A stretch of DNA of 64,000 bases from IMG/VR virus record IMGVR_UViG_3300010334_000023, positions 62,001 through 126,000 of that record, one strand, 5' to 3'. How positions within the stretch are numbered: the stretch's first letter is position 1; every line of letters starts with the position of its first letter. The DNA comes from a virus. The notes under the pieces are model-generated. The model worked only from the letters and a program-made list of their open reading frames with translations, did not search any database and was not told the DNA's origin. Shown here in pieces: positions 50,924 through 60,044 of this stretch. The position numbers were made by a program, and so were the translations under genes.

Positions 50924-51877
50924 TTACTTGCGCGGAGCATGAGTGAGCGGGCTAGTTTGGTTGCCCTTGCCGAAAGTCTTGTCGGTTGTGTCAAGTGCGC
51001 TCTTGCTGTCTTCCTTCGCACCGTACTTGCCGCTCTGCTCATTTTCCATGCCCTCTGTATCAGTCTTGCGCTGATTGGTCTTTGGGAGGATTGGGAGCTT
51101 GTCGCTCTTTGGAGCTGCCTGTAGAGCATAACCATCTGCCTTAGGTCCTGTTCCGGTCTTGATCGGAGCAGCACCAAAGCGTGTGGTCTGGCTTGGAGGT
51201 ACTGGACTGTCTTGCTTGGTATCGGCATCCTTAGGGCTGAACTTGCCAGCGCCTACTTCACCCTTGGTAGGGATCGTTACCTTCTCAAGCTCAACAGCTT
51301 CAGCGAGATCATCGAAGTCTTCTTCGGTGAACATCTCGTCCATCTCTTCTTCGCCTTCTTCGCTGCCCTGCATTTCATCGCCATCCATGGACATCTCGTC
51401 GTCGCCCATGCCGTCCATGTGGTCTTCAGCGCCTTCTGCGGCTTCTAGCTCTTCAAACTCAGCCTTGAGCTTGGCAAGAGCAGTTTCGAGGTCGCCCATG
51501 GTGCCTTCGATGTCGTCCATGACGTCATGTTCAGCGCCTTCTGCGTCAGACATAGCATCGCCGAGATCTTCTTCAGCGTCATCCATGTCCATCTCAGCAT
51601 CACCCATGTCCATCTCAGCGTCTTCACCCATGATCTCTTCTGACTCAATCTCGTCATTTAGATCACTGATGTGGTCGCTGTGATGCATGACATCGTGGCG
51701 GAGATCCTTGCCTTCGTCACCGCCGAGTGTTTCTTCATCCATCTCTTCTGCGCTGATCAGTTCTTCGTGGATCTGACGAGCTTTTTCGATAAAGACCTGA
51801 TGTAGCAGATCCTTTGCCTTGCTCTCATCGCCTGCGACGAGATATTCAAGGACTTGTTCAAGTTTATTCCTAGCCAT
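50924..51877 (-). CDS. Acidic prohead core protein (gp67/68 position)
   Basis: 317 aa. Residues 45-195 are extremely acidic with Met/Asp/Glu repeats (EDAEMDMGDAEMDMDDAEED), followed by a basic, Pro/Thr/Lys-rich tail that ends TSPLTHAPRK. The N-terminal helix (NKLEQVLEYLVAGDESKAKDLL) is conserved-looking. Position between portal and protease equals T4 gp67/gp68, internal core proteins cleaved by gp21. Much longer than T4 gp67 (80 aa). ATG 51877 has AGGAG about 11 nt upstream. Expected in the prohead core. Confidence 0.72.
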   Translation of the reverse strand: MARNKLEQVLEYLVAGDESKAKDLLHQVFIEKARQIHEELISAEEMDEETLGGDEGKDLRHDVMHHSDHISDLNDEIESEEIMGEDAEMDMGDAEMDMDDAEEDLGDAMSDAEGAEHDVMDDIEGTMGDLETALAKLKAEFEELEAAEGAEDHMDGMGDDEMSMDGDEMQGSEEGEEEMDEMFTEEDFDDLAEAVELEKVTIPTKGEVGAGKFSPKDADTKQDSPVPPSQTTRFGAAPIKTGTGPKADGYALQAAPKSDKLPILPKTNQRKTDTEGMENEQSGKYGAKEDSKSALDTTDKTFGKGNQTSPLTHAPRK

Positions 51878-51912
51878 TGCCTTTTACTCCTGTGGTAAGA
51901 TGTGTAGCAGAC

Positions 51913-51939
51913 TCGGCTGTATTTAATGGCAACAGCCGA
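51913..51939 (-). promoter_or_regulatory. Late promoter (TTAAATA) inside an 8-bp inverted repeat
   Basis: TCGGCTGT (51913-51920) pairs with ACAGCCGA (51932-51939); the loop region holds the minus-strand TTAAATA (51920-51926). It lies 42 nt before ATG 51877 and after the fibre-like gene. Confidence 0.45.
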
Positions 51940-51988
51940 ATCCTTTGAAATATAGGTAAAAAACCGTAGATACGATGAAACTTACCTA

Positions 51989-53035
51989 TCAGTAGACTTT
52001 TTGTATCCACACGCAACCGGGTAGATCTGAACCTGTGAGATTCTGTGTGACAACAGTACCACCACCACCTGGTAATGACACGCTCTGACCATTAGCTATA
52101 TACCAACCAATTGGTATGGTGGCACCAGTAGGCAGAGAAATGATGCCGTTAGTGGGCATTGGATTGTCAAGGAATGTGGTAGTTATGATGATGTTGCTGT
52201 TGCCGTGGAAGACGTTGCTACCACCAACTACACCGTTGATTATTATGTTAGAACCAAAGCTTAGGCTATTAGCTACACCATCCACTGGGCTGGGAACGTA
52301 ACCAAGCGCAGTGTTGATGTCATTGGCGTTCAGCAGCTGACCGCTGGTCACGATACCATTGCTGCCAACTGTCACATTTTGATAGTAGCCCGCTGTGACC
52401 ACGTGTGTTAGCGCCAGTGGCATCACCACATTACCGCTGCCGTTGAAGCTCACGCTGGCATTGGCACTGCCTGTCACTGTGATGGTCATGTTGCTAGTAA
52501 ATGCGTTAGCTGTGCTGGCTCTTCCAAAGAGGTGCAAACCGTTAGAATCGCTTGCTATTGTGATACCAGCAGCCAAACCCTGAGGAAATCTTGGCGCAAA
52601 CGCATAATATCGGTCATCAACCAACACGCTAGCTGGTAGCGCAGCTGGTTGCAGTGGTACTAAACTTGTAGCATAGATGATCTCGTTGTCTGCCAGTGTT
52701 AGAGCTACGCTAGTCCCAAGAATGCTGGTAGTAGCAGTACCTGCTGCGCCATCAAATGGCGGAGTGAGCACCTTCCACTGCACGCCGTTGTAATACTTGA
52801 TAGCTGCTGCTACAGTATCATACCAAAGCTGTCCTATCAACGGGCTTATTGGCGCACTGTTGCTAGCAAAAGTCTGTAGCAGATCAACGAAGTTTTGGTT
52901 GATATAAAGTCCAAAGTTCACGGTGTTAGCACCAACTAGTGCCAAGCTGGTGCTGGTAGTGTTTATGGTACCGTCAAGCACCAAGATGTTGCCCTGCGAC
53001 GTAGCCGTAGACTGATAAGGTATGTTATAACTCAT
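51989..53035 (-). CDS. Tail fibre/collar-type structural protein
   Basis: 348 aa. The N-terminal domain (NQNFVDLLQTFASNS, PISPLIGQLWYDT, IKYYNGVQWKVLTPPF) is a module repeated in many long fibres of aquatic T4-likes. A beta-rich, Ser/Asn/Thr-rich shaft follows (ALTHVVTAGYYQNVTVGSNG). The C-terminal PTGATIPIGWYIANGQSVSLP segment is a phage tail-collar motif, ending in GCVWIQKVY. Likely a short fibre or virion surface protein. Start overlaps the preceding small gene by ATGA, and it is between head genes rather than in a fibre cluster, which is unusual. Confidence 0.75.
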   Translation of the reverse strand: MSYNIPYQSTATSQGNILVLDGTINTTSTSLALVGANTVNFGLYINQNFVDLLQTFASNSAPISPLIGQLWYDTVAAAIKYYNGVQWKVLTPPFDGAAGTATTSILGTSVALTLADNEIIYATSLVPLQPAALPASVLVDDRYYAFAPRFPQGLAAGITIASDSNGLHLFGRASTANAFTSNMTITVTGSANASVSFNGSGNVVMPLALTHVVTAGYYQNVTVGSNGIVTSGQLLNANDINTALGYVPSPVDGVANSLSFGSNIIINGVVGGSNVFHGNSNIIITTTFLDNPMPTNGIISLPTGATIPIGWYIANGQSVSLPGGGGTVVTQNLTGSDLPGCVWIQKVY

Positions 53036-53247
53036 AGACCTGGTGCGCCTTCTTCTGCCGGAGCGTATTGCATGGATAGATGATCAGCATGCACCAAATC
53101 TTCCAAAGCTTTAGCAGCACGCATCTTCTTGAGCTTGTTAAGCTGTATGAGCGTTAGTCTCACCCTCCTAGTGTCATGCAGCTTCGCCTGATTGAACTTG
53201 TCATCCTCAGGTGAGTAGTATGCGCCTTGGAATTCGTCAGCTCTCAT
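53032..53247 (-). CDS. Small basic protein in the prohead gene cluster
   Basis: 71 aa. N-terminal MRADEFQGAYYSPEDDKFNQ, then a basic helix (RRVRLTLIQLNKLKKMRAAKA). Proteins with this helix occur beside portal genes of aquatic T4-likes and may correspond to the gp68 core protein; that is inference. ATG 53247 has AGGACAGG upstream and a late element at 53266-53272. Confidence 0.55.
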   Translation of the reverse strand: MRADEFQGAYYSPEDDKFNQAKLHDTRRVRLTLIQLNKLKKMRAAKALEDLVHADHLSMQYAPAEEGAPGL

Positions 53248-53265
53248 ATGCCTGTCCTCGCTGGA

Positions 53266-53272
53266 TATTTAT
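53266..53272 (-). promoter_or_regulatory. Late promoter (ATAAATA)
   Basis: Minus-strand ATAAATA 18 nt before ATG 53247, adjacent to the portal gene stop. Confidence 0.6.
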
Positions 53273-53277
53273 GGTTC

Positions 53278-55044
53278 TTAGGTACCACCAAGTATGCCGC
53301 CACCTGGTGGTGCCGCCGGTGGAGCTTCACCGCCTGCCGGTTCTTCACCTGGTGGAGGTGTTTCTTCTACTCCGAGATCTGGTCCGCTTGTAGGAGCAGG
53401 TGTCTCTGAATCAGGACGAAGTCCAATAGCGTTCATGCCAGGTGGCTCGCTAGATGAGCTAGTACCCGTCTTGTCCTTGACGCGATCAGCATTCTCTTCG
53501 CGCCACATGACTTCGTTGCGAGATATCTCTTCCTGCGTCCAACCAAGGTAGCGTTCGAGGGCAAATCGCTTGCTCACATACTTGGTGGCTTCTGTGCCCA
53601 TGAGAGTGCTGAACAGATTGATCTGCTCACCATCCATCTGCATGCGACGATAGTCACTGAAGCTCTGGGCAGGGAAGAAGGTGATCTCAAAGAGGTTGCT
53701 CTGTATCTCTATGCCACGATGCTTGAGAAACAGCTTGAACTCTTTGTCAAGCACTGGGCTCATGAGGTTCTGTAAGCGACCGCAATACTTGCTGAAGCGA
53801 TATTCCTGCACGTAAGCAGTGCCAACCTTGCCATCGTTGTAGGTTGCAGTGCCATCATCTGGACCAGTTGGTAGATAGCTGCTAGGTATACCAAGACCGC
53901 GGATCATCTTGTTGTTGAAGTACTTGAGATCGTCGATCTGTCCAAGATTTTCACCAGCATTCAGCGTGTCAATGCGTGTCCCCTTGCCCTCGGCATTGGT
54001 AGCAAGGAAGAAATCTTCATTGATGCTGATGGGATTGTAGGCAGCATCTATAACGCTGACACCACCGCCCGTCCTGTTGGGAATTCGTCGCTGATATATC
54101 TCGTTCTTGATGCGTTCAACGTACTGCATGGCACGAGGACCACTCAGAGATCCCACGTCAATGTAGAAAACTCTGCGTTCTGGCGCACGCACGATGCGAT
54201 AGATAAGGATGCAGTCTTCAAGCAGATCTTTCTGCTTGTAAACCTTGTAGATGCTTTCTAATATGCTAGTTCCAAAAGGCCATTGGTTGTCCATGCCTTC
54301 GCTGAGGCTGAGATGCACCACGTGAGTGGCATCAACTGCTGTGTCATTGGGTTGATTGTTGAATCGGCTCTGGCGAGAACCAGCAGTGCTGGCCTGACCA
54401 TAGTTTAGTGTACCAGCGCCGCTAGCAGGATTACCACTGCGCGGATATCCACCAGGGAAGCTGTATTGGTCGTGAACAAGCATGTTAGAACCAACCAACG
54501 TGGTGAGATTGAAATCTATCTCACGTATCACGTACTGTTCAACGCTCTTGCCTTTGTCTTCATTGACGATGATCTTCTCAACTTTAGTAGGATCAATCCA
54601 TATCAGCCGGAATGTTTCTGGATCCCTGATGTAGATCTGATCACCATATTTGATCACATTGCGAAACATGCGCCACAGGCGCTGGCGCCACTTGTTCAGA
54701 GCACACCACTGCTGCAACGTCTCTGTGAGCAATTTGATCTCAGTCTCGCTGAGCTTGCCTTTGTAGTTGAGCTGGAAAGGTTCATCATCCTTGTCAAAGC
54801 TCTGCGTGCTGAAATCGCTGATTGTGTCCAGAGCACGGCTGATCTCGCTGTCCAGATCCATTTGTTCGTACTGCACATAGCGCTCTATGCGATTTGGAGC
54901 ACCACTGTAGACTTCAGGCAGATAGCTGTTGTATTTTGATGAGCTTCCTGGTTTAGCATCCCCATCGCTGTTCCACTGCTCCATGCGCTGCTGCATGCGC
55001 GCCTGAGTTGGTACAGCGGAGAAATATTTCTTCCAAGATGCCAT
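53278..55044 (-). CDS. 20: gp20 portal vertex protein
   Basis: 588 aa of the T4 portal family: RYVQYEQMDLDSEISRALDTI (about residues 54-74), RQRLWRMFRNVIKYGDQIYI (about 118-137), an ERRVFYIDVGSLSGPRAMQY segment (about 285-305) and RGLGIPSSYLPTGPDDGTATYNDG-type clip region. It forms the 12-subunit ring for DNA entry and initiates head assembly. A Pro/Gly-rich C-terminal tail (PTSGPDLGVEETPPPGEEPA) is an added feature. Late promoter at 55069-55075. ATG 55044 has GAGG about 12 nt upstream. Confidence 0.95.
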   Translation of the reverse strand: MASWKKYFSAVPTQARMQQRMEQWNSDGDAKPGSSSKYNSYLPEVYSGAPNRIERYVQYEQMDLDSEISRALDTISDFSTQSFDKDDEPFQLNYKGKLSETEIKLLTETLQQWCALNKWRQRLWRMFRNVIKYGDQIYIRDPETFRLIWIDPTKVEKIIVNEDKGKSVEQYVIREIDFNLTTLVGSNMLVHDQYSFPGGYPRSGNPASGAGTLNYGQASTAGSRQSRFNNQPNDTAVDATHVVHLSLSEGMDNQWPFGTSILESIYKVYKQKDLLEDCILIYRIVRAPERRVFYIDVGSLSGPRAMQYVERIKNEIYQRRIPNRTGGGVSVIDAAYNPISINEDFFLATNAEGKGTRIDTLNAGENLGQIDDLKYFNNKMIRGLGIPSSYLPTGPDDGTATYNDGKVGTAYVQEYRFSKYCGRLQNLMSPVLDKEFKLFLKHRGIEIQSNLFEITFFPAQSFSDYRRMQMDGEQINLFSTLMGTEATKYVSKRFALERYLGWTQEEISRNEVMWREENADRVKDKTGTSSSSEPPGMNAIGLRPDSETPAPTSGPDLGVEETPPPGEEPAGGEAPPAAPPGGGILGGT

Positions 55045-55068
55045 GTGATGTATGCCTCTTTAATGGGA

Positions 55069-55075
55069 TATTTAT
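55069..55075 (-). promoter_or_regulatory. Late promoter of gene 20 (ATAAATA)
   Basis: Minus-strand ATAAATA 24 nt before ATG 55044. Confidence 0.65.
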
Positions 55076-55106
55076 AGTGTGTTGGCTCCGGTACCACTAG
55101 GTCAAC

Positions 55107-58100
55107 TTAATAGACCACAGCAGCAACCTTGCTGAATCCGTCGCTCATGACCCTAACCTGACGATCTTCAACTAGCAGCAGCGATTCGATGTTGTTATTG
55201 AGCTTGTTGAGCGCTGCCATCATCTCCTTGTGTCGCTGTTCAGGACTGTGTGGCCCGTTGCTAGTAGTACCAGTGCCGCCTGCTGTTGGATTGGTAGCCA
55301 CTGGACCACCACCAGACAGACCTGGAGCGGCTGTGGCACCAAAGGTTGAGCTGATCACGTTTGGTATGGCTAGGGTAGCCTGCCTGTTAATGAGATCAGA
55401 CAAGCTAAACAGATTGCTGAGGCTTTCGATAGATATGCTGTCAGCAAACGCATCAACTAGATAGCTGTAAGCGTCAGCAAAATAGTAGAGCCTGTCAGCT
55501 ACTAGCGGTATGTTACCGGTTTCAGTCTCGAGATTTGCCAAGCGAGCCATTATCTCGTTGCTGCCTAGCAGCCAATTTCCCATTAGCACAAAAGCACCAT
55601 CACGGAAGATGAGGTCTAACATTGCCAAAGTATCCAACGCTGGTTTGCTAAAAATCCCAGTATTGATCAGATCAAATGCTCTGGCATAAGCTTCGCCAAA
55701 ACGTCCCATGACTTCAGATGCTGCGTTCAGAGGCTCGGCAAGCTCACCAAATAATGCTATTTGCTTCCTGATAGTATCGCTAGCTAACAACCTGTCACCC
55801 TTGAACAAAAGCTTGAGCTTGTCCATAGTGTCAAACGCTGTTTGACTAATGGATGCATTGTTAAGCGCATAAATTACACGGGGATAGGCATCAGCAAACT
55901 TGCTCATAGCATCGCCTGCTGCCTTGAGAGGCTCTGCTATCTCACCAAAGCGCTTGAGCTTGGTTATGGGATCGTCTGAGAAGAAGCTGCTTATCCAACC
56001 AGTTAGGCTACCTAGGCTGTTAACCACCTCTCCTGCACCCATAGCAGCTAGTCCAGCGCCAATCTTGATCATACCGTTTCCGGTCTGTTCTAGCTTGGTA
56101 CCATCAATGTCAGTGAATGACTTGAGACCTTCAGCCATCTTGGGCAAGGCTGCGCCCATGATCCACGTTGCACCAGCTATTCCTGCGCCTATCAACGTGA
56201 TGCTACCACCAAGTATTGCTGCACCCAACAGAATATATGGATCTGCCATGGCTTTGAGACCGATACTTAAACCTTCAAGTATGGCGCCTAGTGCCACACC
56301 AAGGCCTTTGCCTATACCACCTACTATAGCAGCTATTGCCTTGCCTAGACCTTCGCTGATGCTAGCGATGGCCTTGCCTAGCGTATCAGCCAGAGATACT
56401 AGTACGCTGCTTAGCTTGCCAAGCACATCAGCTAACAGGGAAGTCATGCCTCTGATAGCATCTCCCACTGCACCACCTATGCTCTTGATGCCATCAGCTA
56501 GGCTGGCACCCATGCTGGACATGGATTTGGTAGCACCGCCTGCGGCATCTGCGGCAGCCCCAGCTACGTTGCCAAGACCTGGAACGTTAGCTAGAGGTTT
56601 CAATCCAGGCACGCTGAACAGATTCTTGACTAGGCCGGCACCGGATCTCAGCGTCTTGACCACTCCCCCCAGCAGTTTGTAAATTATGCCACCACTCAGT
56701 ATGGCCGCAACAGTGCTGGTCACTACTTCCTGCGTGGTCATCGGCGTGCTGTCTTGACTGTCGCCTCCAGCTTTATCTGGCGTGGCATTCATACCAAAGA
56801 GAAAGCCAAATGTGCTTTTGATATGGTCTCCCAACCAAGTGAACCATTTACCCACGGTCTCAGCTGGTTTGGTAACCAGATCATAGAGACCTTCAAAGGT
56901 AGTGGTGAGTATATCAGCTGTTTTTTCAATCACTTTGAAAAGAAACTCTATGGGTCCGGCAACCAGTGCCAGCACCTTGGCGGACATCAGGGTGAAACCA
57001 TTGTTCAGAGTGTTGAGGCTTCTGCTTACTGCTTTCTGTGCGTCAGCTATGGCTTGTGCATCAGCAGGTGTGGGCTGCCCCTCTTTGATGGCTTTCTGAG
57101 CTTGTATGAAACTAGTAGCGTACTTCTGTAGGGTCTCAGCTGCTTCTTTCTGACCTATCAGTCGAAGCTCATTGGCTCTCTGCTGGAAGGTCTGGCTCAT
57201 CATAGCCAGATCCTCGTTCTGTGCCTGTACGTTACCTGCCATGGTATCTGCTGACAGCTTCTGTATCTGTTCCAAACCTCCAGGGAACATGTTCATGGCT
57301 TTGAACACATCCGGCATGACCTTGCTGAGACCACCAAATCCCGTGGGACTGTTAAGCTGAGCAAACATGGTCTGTAGCTCAGCTGCTGTGTCAGAACCTA
57401 CCACATTGAGCTGAGCTAATCCTTTGCGTGCCGCATCCTGCAGCTCTGGGGCAAGGCTGTTTATCAGCAGCTGAACGTCGGGTTTCTTCAGCTGCTGTTT
57501 TATTTCTGCATCAAGCTGTTCGCGTCTCTTGCCAGTGCTCTGGCTGAGCCTGTTGAGCTCCTGACCATATTCTATAGCACCTTTTTTAAGCTGATCGTCC
57601 GTGATTCGACCAAGCTGACCGGATGTACGCATCTGATCTGCATAGCTGAGGAACAGTTCTTGCGACTCTTCCATGCTCATACCAAGGTTGCTGCCGTTAT
57701 TGGTTAGCTTGGCAAATTCCTTGCCTAGCTGAGCAGTCTTGTTGATGCCCATGTAAGTGACCACTTGGCCATGTTTGGTCAGCACCTTGCTAAGCGTCTG
57801 CAGATCAAGTCCAGTATCATTGCTGGCATGTGCTAGCTGGCTGAGACCACCGCTGAACACCAAACCGTTGTCATAAAGGCTCATGACACTGTCTGCAAGC
57901 TGAGTGCCTCGCTTCCATATGATATCAAAAACCTCAGCTGCGAGCGTGACCCTGCCTAGCATTGCTGAGAGAGCTGTGTTACCCTTGCCAAGGTTCCAGC
58001 TAAAACTGTCTGCTGCGTTGGCTATGCCCCCAAACAGGCTGCGGCTGTCCATGCTGCTGAGGCTGTCAAAGGTCTTTGCCGTGAAACCCAGGGTCCTCTT

Positions 58101-58367
58101 GAGATCTTTGGTGCTAGCCGCTAGATCGAGATCAGCACCAGTGTTCTTGTTGACAGCTTCTGTGTTCTTGTTGAGATCCTCGGCTACCTCGCCTAGATCC
58201 TTGATAATATCAGCGTATTCTTTGTCGTTCTTGGCGACGCTCTTGGCGACGCTCTTGGCAATGTTCCGCAATACGGCATTGCTGTTGTCGCTGCTGGCTA
58301 GCAGTGATCGCAGCGTAGCATCCTTGGCCCATTTGGGATAATACTCTTTATCGAGTTCGTCAGACAT
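55107..58367 (-). CDS. Tape measure-like tail protein (candidate)
   Basis: 1086 aa. Long helical N-terminal half with coiled-coil stretches (LGEVAEDLNKNTEAVNKNTG, KYATSFIQAQKAIKEGQPTP), then a Gly/Ala/Leu-rich hydrophobic zone (about residues 530-760, for example AIAAIVGGIGKGLGVALGAI) and a C-terminal helical part. This is the usual build of tail tape-measure proteins, which set tail length and enter the membrane at ejection. T4 gp29 is 590 aa; if a tape measure, the tail would be longer than T4. An internal virion protein is the main alternative. Located between the portal gene and gp26. A late element lies 82 nt upstream. Confidence 0.65.
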   Translation of the reverse strand: MSDELDKEYYPKWAKDATLRSLLASSDNSNAVLRNIAKSVAKSVAKNDKEYADIIKDLGEVAEDLNKNTEAVNKNTGADLDLAASTKDLKRTLGFTAKTFDSLSSMDSRSLFGGIANAADSFSWNLGKGNTALSAMLGRVTLAAEVFDIIWKRGTQLADSVMSLYDNGLVFSGGLSQLAHASNDTGLDLQTLSKVLTKHGQVVTYMGINKTAQLGKEFAKLTNNGSNLGMSMEESQELFLSYADQMRTSGQLGRITDDQLKKGAIEYGQELNRLSQSTGKRREQLDAEIKQQLKKPDVQLLINSLAPELQDAARKGLAQLNVVGSDTAAELQTMFAQLNSPTGFGGLSKVMPDVFKAMNMFPGGLEQIQKLSADTMAGNVQAQNEDLAMMSQTFQQRANELRLIGQKEAAETLQKYATSFIQAQKAIKEGQPTPADAQAIADAQKAVSRSLNTLNNGFTLMSAKVLALVAGPIEFLFKVIEKTADILTTTFEGLYDLVTKPAETVGKWFTWLGDHIKSTFGFLFGMNATPDKAGGDSQDSTPMTTQEVVTSTVAAILSGGIIYKLLGGVVKTLRSGAGLVKNLFSVPGLKPLANVPGLGNVAGAAADAAGGATKSMSSMGASLADGIKSIGGAVGDAIRGMTSLLADVLGKLSSVLVSLADTLGKAIASISEGLGKAIAAIVGGIGKGLGVALGAILEGLSIGLKAMADPYILLGAAILGGSITLIGAGIAGATWIMGAALPKMAEGLKSFTDIDGTKLEQTGNGMIKIGAGLAAMGAGEVVNSLGSLTGWISSFFSDDPITKLKRFGEIAEPLKAAGDAMSKFADAYPRVIYALNNASISQTAFDTMDKLKLLFKGDRLLASDTIRKQIALFGELAEPLNAASEVMGRFGEAYARAFDLINTGIFSKPALDTLAMLDLIFRDGAFVLMGNWLLGSNEIMARLANLETETGNIPLVADRLYYFADAYSYLVDAFADSISIESLSNLFSLSDLINRQATLAIPNVISSTFGATAAPGLSGGGPVATNPTAGGTGTTSNGPHSPEQRHKEMMAALNKLNNNIESLLLVEDRQVRVMSDGFSKVAAVVY

Positions 58368-58405
58368 GTCCTGCCAAAATCTTTCATAACCCTGCGATTG
58401 CGCAG

Positions 58406-58412
58406 TTAAATA
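58406..58412 (+). promoter_or_regulatory. Late promoter of gene 26 (TTAAATA)
   Basis: Plus-strand TTAAATA 56 nt before ATG 58469. A GCCAGCA/TGCTGGC hairpin (58428-58445) lies in the leader. Confidence 0.45.
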
Positions 58413-58449
58413 TCTGTGCTATCACACGCCAGCACAGATGCTGGCAGGA

Positions 58450-58456
58450 TATTTAT
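58450..58456 (-). promoter_or_regulatory. Late promoter (ATAAATA) facing the tape-measure candidate
   Basis: Minus-strand ATAAATA 82 nt before ATG 58367. It lies beyond the plus-strand element at 58406, so the two divergent transcripts would overlap by about 40 nt at their 5' ends. Confidence 0.5.
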
Positions 58457-58468
58457 GGAAAGAAAATC

Positions 58469-59332
58469 ATGGTCAACAATCCACTACAGAAGCATTTTAG
58501 GAGACCAGCACTCTGGATCAAGCTGCCCACGGGTGGACGCTGGTACCAAGATGGCAGCGTCAGCATCAATGGCGAAGGCCAGGTGCGCATCTTTGGTCTA
58601 ACTGCCAAGGACGACATCATGCTCAACACGCCAGACGCGCTGTTGAACGGCCATGCGCTGGAAACGGTCATACAGAGCTGCGTGCCAGATGTCAAGAACG
58701 TCAAGGGACTCATGCAGCCAGATCTAGATTCCATCTTCCTTGGTATAAAAGCAGCCACAAACAATGGTCAGTTTGAGATCGAACGCAAGTGCGAAGCCTG
58801 TGGTCACGAAAACAACTTCGCAGTACAGTGCAACCATCTCATAGATCAGACCACGTTCGTGGAAGACAGTGACTGTGTGGTGATGATTGGCAGCGACATG
58901 CGAGTGCACATCAAACCATATAGCTATGAGATGCGCACGATTCTCATACAGAAGCAGCTGGAAGAACAGCGGACTCTCACTGCTATTGAACAGGACAATC
59001 AGATAACCGATGACATGCAGCGTGCCGGAATATTAGCACAGAGCATAGAAAAACTCACAGAGCTTACTTTCAAGCTGGTAGCCAACAGCATAGTCAAGGT
59101 TGATATCATAGCAGCAGAACCTATCACAGTGACAGATCAGCAGCACATCACAGAATGGCTGCTGAATACCGACAAGGTAACAGCAGATGCTGTGATCAAT
59201 GCTGTCAATGAGCTCAATCGCGTTGGGCCACCAAAAGAAACACCGGCACAGTGCGAGCAATGCGGACACGGTTGGACCGAGAAGCTGAGCTTTGATCCCG
59301 CGCTTTTTTTCACGCGACTATCGCCACCATGA
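58469..59332 (+). CDS. 26: gp26 baseplate hub protein
   Basis: 287 aa of the T4 baseplate-hub gp26 family: LWIKLPTGGRWYQDG near the N terminus, VRIFGLTAKDDIMLNTPDAL (about 39-58), and an SCVPDVKNVKGLMQPDLDSI segment with FLGIKAATNNG. Two zinc-ribbon-like pairs are present, CEACGHENN (Cys108/111) with Cys121, and CEQCGHGW near residue 262. Works in assembly of the central hub. Longer than T4 gp26 (208 aa). GGAAAG precedes ATG 58469. Ends in ATGA overlap with the next gene. Confidence 0.85.
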   Translation: MVNNPLQKHFRRPALWIKLPTGGRWYQDGSVSINGEGQVRIFGLTAKDDIMLNTPDALLNGHALETVIQSCVPDVKNVKGLMQPDLDSIFLGIKAATNNGQFEIERKCEACGHENNFAVQCNHLIDQTTFVEDSDCVVMIGSDMRVHIKPYSYEMRTILIQKQLEEQRTLTAIEQDNQITDDMQRAGILAQSIEKLTELTFKLVANSIVKVDIIAAEPITVTDQQHITEWLLNTDKVTADAVINAVNELNRVGPPKETPAQCEQCGHGWTEKLSFDPALFFTRLSPP

Positions 59333-59541
59333 ACCCTGACCTGATTGGTACCATGCTAGAAACCATGGTTAAAAATCAGGATCTCATAGAACAGGACGTG
59401 TCATCCTTGGTGTTCCACATGCAGGGTGGATTGGACTATGATGATGCTTGGCTGCTTACCACTGAGCAACGTCGCTTAATGGCCAAGATCATACAGAAAC
59501 ACTACGATGATCAGAACCCTAATAAGAAAAATCTATTGTGA
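59329..59541 (+). CDS. Small baseplate-hub partner protein
   Basis: 70 aa, helical. SLVFHMQGGLDYDDAWLLTT followed by QRRLMAKIIQKHYDDQN resembles short proteins that directly follow gp26 in T4-like and other myoviruses (the WxMxGG...DDA pattern) and probably helps hub assembly. Start ATG overlaps the gp26 stop (ATGA), so the two are co-translated. Exact T4 equivalent (gp51/gp28 type) is not certain. Confidence 0.65.
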   Translation: MNPDLIGTMLETMVKNQDLIEQDVSSLVFHMQGGLDYDDAWLLTTEQRRLMAKIIQKHYDDQNPNKKNLL

Positions 59542-59550
59542 TTGATCCTG

Positions 59551-59606
59551 TGATGAGCGTAGCTCATCAGTTAGCTGAGCTAAAGCTCATCTAACACGTT
59601 TTCTTT
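59551..59606 (+). terminator. Tandem hairpin terminator after the gp26 operon
   Basis: Hairpin 1: TGATGAGC/GCTCATCA (59551-59569). Hairpin 2: GTTAG-C-TGAGC / GCTCA-T-CTAAC (59570-59595), followed by TTTTCTTT. The arms of the two hairpins could also pair with each other. Confidence 0.75.
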
Positions 59607-59609
59607 AAT

Positions 59610-60040
59610 AATGCTTGATTAGTTATTCTGGTCGATTAGCAGCCACATCACTCCCTTTGCCAGGGAGTGACCATGTGAAACATCATTCTGGTTCGAACGA
59701 CACCACTGCCCTTTCATCCTTGCTTGTCAGCAGCTGGCGGAGTGCCTAATTCCAGCTTGCGGATGAGATCCTCTGAGGAGTCTATACCTCAACACTCGGT
59801 TATGGGAGTTTACCCACGCTACATGATGGTCAAACGGCCAGACGCATCATGCATCACAGCTGGCCAGTCGCACGGCGGCTGTGATCCTTTTCCTGATTTC
59901 CTTGGCAGGGGCCTAGCAGATAGAAATCCCCGTTCAGTGAGTGTGATAACCTTGCCGTTATCCTTTCACTGAGTGGTAACACCACCATTATGGAGCCAAT
60001 ATGGATTAGTAGGTTACAACTGTGAGGTAACCCTGGAGCC
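59610..60040. ncRNA. Second structured intergenic region (unclassified ornate RNA candidate)
   Basis: This 430-nt gap between convergent genes has no credible protein but dense complementarity. Stems: 59649-59656/59662-59669; 59822-59828/59845-59851; 59853-59860/59878-59885; 59934-59940/59966-59972 enclosing 59945-59950/59957-59962; 59973-59977/59981-59985; 60012-60017/60027-60032. GGCCA in the loop of the second stem (59836-59840) is complementary to TGGCC in the loop of the third (59861-59865), a possible kissing-loop contact. A near-direct repeat ATTCTGGT(T)CGA occurs at 59625 and 59685. Strand is unresolved. It might be a large phage RNA (GOLLD/ROOL-like in size) or long overlapping 3' regions. 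Confidence 0.45.
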
Positions 60041-60044
60041 TATT

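Noticed and set aside
59685-59700. CTGGTTCGAACG looks like a tRNA T-loop
   Set aside because: The flanking bases do not form a 5-bp T-stem, and no matching acceptor, D or anticodon arms can be drawn on either strand.
59724-59972. 82-codon plus-strand ORF in the second structured region
   Set aside because: No ribosome site and no recognisable protein features; it spans several perfect stems.
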